DNA from: JAVVFH01 sp032250585
Lineage (GTDB): Bacteria; Pseudomonadota; Gammaproteobacteria; Xanthomonadales; SZUA-36
Direction of reading: 5' to 3'
Assembly: GCA_032250585.1 (NCBI GenBank)
Contig: JAVVFH010000171.1
Coordinates: forward strand, 1 to 7,409
Length of the DNA: 7,409 nt
Each line of letters begins with the position of its first letter. The stretch's first letter is position 1. Of the stretch, positions 1 through 4,303 are shown in pieces. The notes under the pieces are model-generated. The model was not told where the DNA came from. It was given only the letters and a program-made list of their open reading frames with translations, and searched no databases. The translations under genes were made by a program, and so were the position numbers.

Positions 1-279
1 GAACCGCCGGCGGCTGCTGACCGTGATTGCCTGTCTGGCGGGACTTGTTCCGGTGAGTGGATGGCCGCTTCGGAAATGCAGCGTTGGCAAGCCCGTCTGA
101 ATCGGCAGCTGGCACAGGGCAGCGGACTCGTTTGTCGCGACGCTTCACCGAATGACGGCGATTTCACGCAGCCGTCCTGCGACGGTACGGGGCCGGCAGT
201 GGTCAAGGTGTTCTGGCAGGAGCCGCCGAACGGCGATGACGACGGCCGGCGCCGACAGGTTTCACGGCTACCCTGGTGA
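1..279 (+). CDS. pilV: Type IV pilus minor pilin PilV, C-terminal part (5' end outside window)
   Basis: Frame 1 is open from the first base to the TGA at 277-279, giving the last 92 residues of a protein. The N-terminal prepilin signal and hydrophobic helix lie outside the window. What is visible fits the PilV C-terminal domain as I know it: a DxxC...C segment (Cys10, Cys16 of the fragment), then a WQARL stretch, a VCRD-SPNDG motif around residues 44-53, Cys60, and a VVKVFWQE strand near residues 67-74. By family knowledge PilV is a minor pilin processed by PilD and, with FimU, PilW, PilX and PilE, helps initiate type IV pilus assembly at the inner membrane. The Met codon at 61 is internal and not the real start, because homology-like sequence continues upstream of it. 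The stop overlaps the pilW start by 4 bases (GTGA). Family assignment is fairly sure; the exact name relies on operon order. Confidence 0.82.
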   Translation, partial: EPPAAADRDCLSGGTCSGEWMAASEMQRWQARLNRQLAQGSGLVCRDASPNDGDFTQPSCDGTGPAVVKVFWQEPPNGDDDGRRRQVSRLPW

Positions 280-1043
280 AGGTGCGAACCGGCATACGAC
301 ATCGGCGACAGGCCGACCGCGGCATGACGTTGGTGGAACTGATGCTCGCGCTGGCGCTGTCCGCCATCCTCCTCACGGGCCTGGTCCAGGTGGTGTCGGG
401 AGCGACCGGCAGTGCGCGGCTGCAAGACGAGCAGGCGCAACTGCAGGAGAACGCCCGCTACGCTATTGGCCTGTTAAGCCGTCACATCAGGCAGGCCGGA
501 TTCAATCCCGAGCCCTGGAACCCAGATCGTTTCCTGGGGGCGTTCACCGCGGAAACCGCAGATAACGTGTCCGCGGGCGGCGACCGGCTCGCCCTGCAAT
601 CCTGGTCGGACCGCAATTGCTTCGAAAACCTGAATCCAGTGGCGGACGCGGGGGGCCGACCGGCTTTTTTCCTGCGGCGGTCGGTCTTCGACCTGAACAC
701 GAGCAAGAACCTGGCGCACAGTTGCAGTTACGGCCCTTCGGCTGCGGAACTGACAGTGCAGATTCGCCGCGAGGGCCATCTCCCCGGCGTCGAGTCGTTC
801 CAGTTGCTGTTTGGTGAGGACCGCGACGGTGACATGCAGGTCGATCGATGGGTCCGGGCCGGCGAGTGGGCGGATGAAATGGCTATCCGGGGCGTGCGGG
901 TCGGCATGCTGCTGTCGGGTTCCGCTGCGGTTCTGGAACCGGAGACCCGTGAATACCGCATCCTGGATACGACCCGCCGTGCGCCGGCGGACCGGCGCTT
1001 GCGCCGGGCTGTGGAATTTACTGTGGCGAGCCGGTTGCAATGA
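276..1043 (+). CDS. pilW: Type IV pilus minor pilin PilW
   Basis: This encodes a 255-residue prepilin-like protein. It has a 16-residue basic leader ending in Gly16, then MTLVEL, so the mature protein begins at Met17 and carries the conserved Glu5. A hydrophobic helix of about 22 residues follows (residues 17-40). The region after it (RLQDEQAQLQENARYAI...RHIRQAGF) is characteristic of PilW. The globular part has two cysteines (Cys115, Cys150) and an acidic DxDGD loop at 182-190 after a SFQLLFG strand; the C-terminus ends in RRAVEFTVASRL. The GTG at 276 is chosen because it overlaps the pilV stop (GTGA) and gives a normal leader; GTG at 282 is an alternative, while the ATG at 324 is the first mature codon and cannot be the start. 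No strong Shine-Dalgarno sequence is visible, so coupling to pilV is likely. Role by family: inner-membrane minor pilin, substrate of PilD, part of the pilus-priming complex. Confidence 0.9.
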   Translation: MKVRTGIRHRRQADRGMTLVELMLALALSAILLTGLVQVVSGATGSARLQDEQAQLQENARYAIGLLSRHIRQAGFNPEPWNPDRFLGAFTAETADNVSAGGDRLALQSWSDRNCFENLNPVADAGGRPAFFLRRSVFDLNTSKNLAHSCSYGPSAAELTVQIRREGHLPGVESFQLLFGEDRDGDMQVDRWVRAGEWADEMAIRGVRVGMLLSGSAAVLEPETREYRILDTTRRAPADRRLRRAVEFTVASRLQ

Positions 1044-1696
1044 GCCCAAAGGAGCGCGGTATCGCACTGATTGCGGGGTTGCTGCTGATGACCGTTCTGA
1101 GCATGGTCGTGCTGATCTCGGTGTCCGGTATGATCCTGCAACGACAGATGGCGAGCAATCTGCACGATAGTACCCTGGCGCTGGAGAACGCGGCCCACGC
1201 CGAGGCATTCGCGATTGCCTGGCTGAACAGCCGGGCGGACCACGAGCGAGAGGCGGCCTGCCACTCAGATTGCGTGCTGCCCGTCGGAATACTCAACAGC
1301 GGATCGATGCCCGCCCAGCCCGAGTTCGAAAGCCTCGCCTGGTGGCGCGATCACGCCATGACGGCCGGTTACGACCCGGCCAGCGGCGAACCGGTCGGTA
1401 CCCTGCCTGCCGACAAAGCACCCGCCCTGTGGCTGGCCGAAGAAATTCATCATGAAACCACCGGTGACCCGGCCGGCGACGACAGCGCCGAGGCGATCGC
1501 CTACTATCGGATTCTGAGCCGCGGGACGGATACCAAAGCCAGTTCAATCGCCGTCACCGAAGCCATTGTCGCGCGACCGTGGGGCGGAAACTATCATGCC
1601 GCGGCATTCCCGGCGACCGATGGTATCGACCGCTTTTGCAGCCAGTTTGCCGTCCGCTACGACTGCGGTTTGCTGGCCTGGAGGCAACGCAGATGA
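1040..1696 (+). CDS. pilX: Type IV pilus minor pilin PilX
   Basis: The 218-residue product starts with a short leader (MSPKERG) followed by the hydrophobic stretch IALIAGLLLMTVLSMVVLIS. It then runs into QRQMASN-HDSTLALENAAHAEAFA (residues 34-58), the typical N-terminal signature of PilX proteins. Cleavage would follow Gly7; mature position 5 is then Ala rather than Glu, which fits a PilX/GspK-type subunit thought to sit at the pilus tip. Near the C-terminus AYYRILSRG (residues 154-162) and VTEAIVARPW match the usual PilX end. A further 37 residues follow, with cysteines at 200 and 209. The ATG overlaps the pilW stop (ATGA, 4 bases) and the stop overlaps pilE in the same way. By family it interacts with PilW, PilV and PilE in the assembly-priming complex. 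Confidence 0.88.
   Translation: MSPKERGIALIAGLLLMTVLSMVVLISVSGMILQRQMASNLHDSTLALENAAHAEAFAIAWLNSRADHEREAACHSDCVLPVGILNSGSMPAQPEFESLAWWRDHAMTAGYDPASGEPVGTLPADKAPALWLAEEIHHETTGDPAGDDSAEAIAYYRILSRGTDTKASSIAVTEAIVARPWGGNYHAAAFPATDGIDRFCSQFAVRYDCGLLAWRQRR
1680..1684 (+). promoter_or_regulatory. Shine-Dalgarno sequence for pilE
   Basis: GGAGG lies 8 bases upstream of the ATG at 1693, inside the last codons of pilX. It supports the choice of ATG 1693 as the pilE start over the upstream in-frame ATG at 1579, whose extra residues are only a shadow of pilX. It is the clearest ribosome binding site seen in the pilin operon. Confidence 0.7.
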
Positions 1697-2130
1697 AACA
1701 CGCTGCTCCGGGCAGGCAAAAGTGCCGCTTATCCGGCGCCAGCGGCTATTCCATGCTCGAAATCGTGATCGTGCTGCTTATCGTGAGCATCCTGCTGGCG
1801 ATCGCCCTGCCTTCCTATGAGCGTTATACACAGCGTGCGCACCGTACAGAGGCCATTCAGCACCTGCTGACCACGGCCGGTTGCCAGGCGCGAATCTACG
1901 CACAGACAGGTTCTTACGACACAACCCGCTGTGTGCAGAACCTGGAAGGCCGCTACGCGCTCTCGGCCGAACCTCAAGCGGTCGAATCGACTGCAAGCTA
2001 CCTGCTGATTGCGACGCCGCTCGGCCGACAGGCACAGGACTCCTGCGGCACCCTGACCCTGGACGACATTGGCACACGCGGAGTCGGGGGCGATGCAGAC
2101 CTCGCCAGGGACTGCTGGAATGGACGTTAA
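1693..2130 (+). CDS. pilE: Type IV pilus minor pilin PilE
   Basis: This encodes a 145-residue prepilin. The leader is 18 residues ending in SGASG; the mature protein begins YSMLEIVIVLLIVSILLAIA, with Glu at mature position 5 and Pro at mature position 22, both standard in type IV pilins. The first mature residue is Tyr rather than the common Phe. The C-terminal domain has Cys64 and Cys80 around a QARIYAQTGSYDT segment, then Cys118 and Cys141 enclosing GTLTLDDIGTRG, ending DCWNGR; I infer the second pair forms the pilin C-terminal disulfide loop. Small size, this C-terminal pattern and position after pilX point to the minor pilin PilE of the P. aeruginosa type rather than the major subunit, although 'PilE' is also the Neisseria name for the major pilin. 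The start overlaps the pilX stop (ATGA) and has a good ribosome binding site. It appears to be the last gene of the operon. Confidence 0.88.
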   Translation: MKHAAPGRQKCRLSGASGYSMLEIVIVLLIVSILLAIALPSYERYTQRAHRTEAIQHLLTTAGCQARIYAQTGSYDTTRCVQNLEGRYALSAEPQAVESTASYLLIATPLGRQAQDSCGTLTLDDIGTRGVGGDADLARDCWNGR

Positions 2131-2131
2131 G

Positions 2132-2764
2132 CTATGCCGGCATCGGCAGCCGTTCTTGCACCGGTATCATGAAACCGGCCTTCACCGCCGGCCGTTCGGC
2201 AATCCTCAGGTACCAGTCGCGCACATTAGGATAATCGCCCAGATCGATTCTCTGGAATTCGAAACGCGCCACCCACGGCCAGGACGCGATGTCGGCGATG
2301 GTGTATTCGCCGGCCGCCAGGTATTGTCTGCCGGCCAGCTGCCGGTTCAGAACCGAGTACAGCCGCTGTGCTTCTTTAAGATAGCGGTCTTCGGAATAAG
2401 GGGCCTTGCCTCGATTGAATTCCAGGTAATGGTGGGCTTGCCCGAGCATCGGGCCGAGACCACCTTTCTGCCACATCAGCCACTGGATGGTTTCCCAATA
2501 GGGTTTTGTACCCCTGGGCAACAGTCGGCCGGTTTTATCTGCCAGGTACATCAGGATCGCGCCGGATTCCATCAGATTGATGTCCATCTCATGGTCCACG
2601 ATGGCGGGAATCTTCTGGTTCGGGCTGACTGCCGTGAAGCCGGGGGTGAACTGATCGCCCTCGAATATATTGATGGGATGCACATCGTACGAAAGCCCGA
2701 GTTCTTCAAGGGCGATCGAGATCTTGCGCCCGTTCGGCGTGGCCCACGTGTAGAGATCAATCAT
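2132..2764 (-). CDS. Glutathione S-transferase family protein, nu-class (YfcG/YghU-like)
   Basis: The 210-residue product has the two-domain GST layout. The N-terminal thioredoxin-fold domain (about residues 1-80) contains TPNGRK at 9-14, KIPAIVD at 51-57 with the cis-proline at 53, and the glutathione-binding ESGAI at 66-70. The all-helical C-terminal domain has QWLMWQKGGLGPMLGQ (94-109) and the helix N-capping signature YTIADIASWPWV (154-165). These match E. coli YfcG as I remember it, including Thr9 and Asn11. YfcG-type enzymes bind glutathione without a catalytic Ser/Cys and act mainly as disulfide-bond reductases, so a cytosolic thiol-redox role is the best inference; the substrate is unknown. 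It starts 45 bases after ispH in the same direction, and no Shine-Dalgarno sequence or convincing promoter is seen in that gap. Its TAG stop is one base from the pilE stop. GC is about 57% over 2221-2760 (hand count), somewhat lower than sampled stretches of ileS (about 65%). Confidence 0.88.
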   Translation of the reverse strand: MIDLYTWATPNGRKISIALEELGLSYDVHPINIFEGDQFTPGFTAVSPNQKIPAIVDHEMDINLMESGAILMYLADKTGRLLPRGTKPYWETIQWLMWQKGGLGPMLGQAHHYLEFNRGKAPYSEDRYLKEAQRLYSVLNRQLAGRQYLAAGEYTIADIASWPWVARFEFQRIDLGDYPNVRDWYLRIAERPAVKAGFMIPVQERLPMPA

Positions 2765-2809
2765 GGGACAAAAGCTAGCATGAACGAACGCCGCGGGAGT
2801 TGAGTTAAG

Positions 2810-3769
2810 TCAGGGCTTTTCGATGACCTGAATTCGCAGATCCCGGGGCAAGGCAAAGGTGATTTTCTCGGGGGTGCCGACCACTTCCTCGGTATTTCGG
2901 CCGCCGGCATCTTTGAGACGCTGAATAACGCCTTGCACCAAGCTTTCCGGGGCCGAAGCGCCGGCCGTCACACCCACTGCCGAGATGCCTTCCAGCCACT
3001 TTTCGCGGATGTCGCCTGCGCCATCCACCAGGTACGCATCGATGCCCTGTTTTTCTGCCAGTTCGCGCAAGCGATTCGAATTCGAACTGTTGACGGAGCC
3101 GACCACCAGCATCAGATCGACGCGTTTTGCCAACTCCTTCACGGCATCCTGCCGATTCTGGGTGGCGTAGCAGATATCATCATGCCGGGGTCCGAGAATA
3201 GCGGGGAATTTATTTTTCAGGGCTGCGATCACGGCCAGGGTGTCGTCCACCGACAGCGTAGTCTGTGTCACGTAAGCGATTTTTTCCGGGTGCAGGACCT
3301 CGAGCGCGGCGACGTCGCCCGGGTCTTCGACCAGGTAAATCCGGTTATCGTTGGGCGGGTCCCTCAACCACTGGCCCAGCGTGCCTTCCACTTCGGGATG
3401 CCCGGCGTGACCGATAAGCACCACGTCCCGGCCGGCCTTGCAGTGGCGCGCGACTTCCATGTGCACCTTCGTGACCAGCGGACAGGTGGCGTCAAAGACT
3501 TTCAGCCCGCGGTCATTACCGGCCAGGCGCACAGCCTTGGAAACGCCATGGGCACTGAAAATCACGGTGGCATCGTCGGGAACCTGGTCAAGTTCATCCA
3601 CAAACACCGCGCCGGCCCGCGTCAGGCGGTCGACGACGAAACGGTTGTGCACCACTTCGTGGCGCACGTAGATCGGTGCGCCGAACAGTTCCAGCGCCCG
3701 CTCGACGATCTCGATAGCACGATCGACGCCGGCGCAAAACCCCCGTGGATTGGCCAGTACGATATCCAT
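2810..3769 (-). CDS. ispH: 4-hydroxy-3-methylbut-2-enyl diphosphate reductase (IspH/LytB)
   Basis: The 319-residue protein is close in length to E. coli IspH (316). It catalyses the last step of the MEP pathway, reducing HMBPP to IPP and DMAPP through a [4Fe-4S] cluster in the cytosol. The three cluster cysteines are present: Cys12 in ANPRGFCAGVDRAI, Cys96 in FDATCPLVTKVHMEVAR and Cys200 in DDICYATQNRQ. Active-site elements HEVVHN (His41), HAGHPEVEGT (His124, Glu126), VTQTTLSVDD (Thr168) and SSNSNRL are all intact, as is GVTAGASAPE near the C-terminus. The ATG at 3769-3767 shares its A with the lspA stop (TGATG), and the protein starts at the expected conserved residue, so the start is secure. 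Translation is probably coupled to lspA, since no strong Shine-Dalgarno sequence is seen close by. In many gammaproteobacteria an FKBP-type isomerase gene lies between lspA and ispH; here they abut. Confidence 0.97.
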   Translation of the reverse strand: MDIVLANPRGFCAGVDRAIEIVERALELFGAPIYVRHEVVHNRFVVDRLTRAGAVFVDELDQVPDDATVIFSAHGVSKAVRLAGNDRGLKVFDATCPLVTKVHMEVARHCKAGRDVVLIGHAGHPEVEGTLGQWLRDPPNDNRIYLVEDPGDVAALEVLHPEKIAYVTQTTLSVDDTLAVIAALKNKFPAILGPRHDDICYATQNRQDAVKELAKRVDLMLVVGSVNSSNSNRLRELAEKQGIDAYLVDGAGDIREKWLEGISAVGVTAGASAPESLVQGVIQRLKDAGGRNTEEVVGTPEKITFALPRDLRIQVIEKP

Positions 3770-4292
3770 CAGGCGGCTTTATGTTTTCCCACGGTCGTCA
3801 TCAGCGCTTCCATCAGTAACAGGATAACACCGACGGTTATCGCGGAATCGGCGATATTGAAGGCTGGATAATGCCATTCGCCGAAGTACACGTCGATGAA
3901 ATCGACCACGTAACCCAGCTGCACCCGGTCGATCAAATTACCGATCGCGCCGCCGAGCACCAGCGACAAGGCCAGCGCCGTCAGCCATTCCGAGCGCGAA
4001 AGTCGGAAAATCCAGATCAGCATCACCAGGCTGACGCCGGCGGCCAGAACCGTCAGGAACCAGCGCTGCCAACCGCCGGCGTCGCTCAGAAAGCTGAACG
4101 CGGCCCCGTAATTGTGCGCCAGCGTCAGATTGAAACCGGGAAAGACTGCGAGCGGACGATACAGATCCAGGGAAGTGCTCGCCCACTGCTTGGTCTGCCA
4201 GTCCAGCAGGATCACAACCACTGTCACCAGCAGCTCAACCAGGGCAGCGGCGGAAAAGCGTTCCGCGCCGGATTGTTTCCTGTTTCGCTCAT
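3769..4292 (-). CDS. lspA: Lipoprotein signal peptidase LspA (signal peptidase II), apparent 5' frameshift
   Basis: The conserved LspA body is clear: ILLDWQTKQW in the first membrane segment, LTLAHNYGAAFSFLSDAGGWQRW, GGAIGNLIDR and FNIADSAI, the last two holding the catalytic aspartates. It is a polytopic inner-membrane aspartyl protease that cleaves the signal peptide of diacylglyceryl-prolipoproteins. The body's frame has no ATG, GTG or TTG at a sensible position. The natural starts (ATG 4304 in TGATG with the ileS stop, or ATG 4292 preceded by GGTGGA) read MSETGNNPARNAFPPLPWL in another frame and hit TGA at 4226-4224. One extra base near 4234-4240 would join the two into a 174-residue protein, close to E. 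coli LspA (164). I give the span as a single gene from ATG 4292. A sequence error, a real mutation or recoding all remain possible. If the extended upstream frame inside ileS were used (from 4518), it would add a non-homologous tail, which is unlikely. Confidence 0.85.
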
Positions 4293-4303
4293 CGATTCCA
4301 CCA

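Noticed and set aside
474..1208. 244-codon open frame on the - strand, antisense to pilW and pilX
   Set aside because: It lies opposite two convincing pilin genes, and its composition (Arg/Pro/Ser-rich) is typical of a shadow frame.
2175..2191. CCGGC ... GCCGG inverted repeat as a possible terminator downstream of pilE
   Set aside because: It lies inside GST coding sequence, has only a short stem, and no T-run follows on either strand.
2765..2809. Promoter for the GST gene in the 45-base gap after ispH
   Set aside because: TTAACT and TAGCTT can be picked out but are about 25 bases apart, not a workable -35/-10 spacing.
2770..2820. AAAAGC/GCTTTT inverted repeat flanking the ispH-GST gap
   Set aside because: It has only six base pairs around a loop of about 40 bases, too weak to call a terminator or attenuator.
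2933..3871. 312-codon open frame on the + strand, antisense to ispH and the 3' end of lspA
   Set aside because: It is a mirror of conserved coding sequence, spans the overlap of two real genes, and has no domain.
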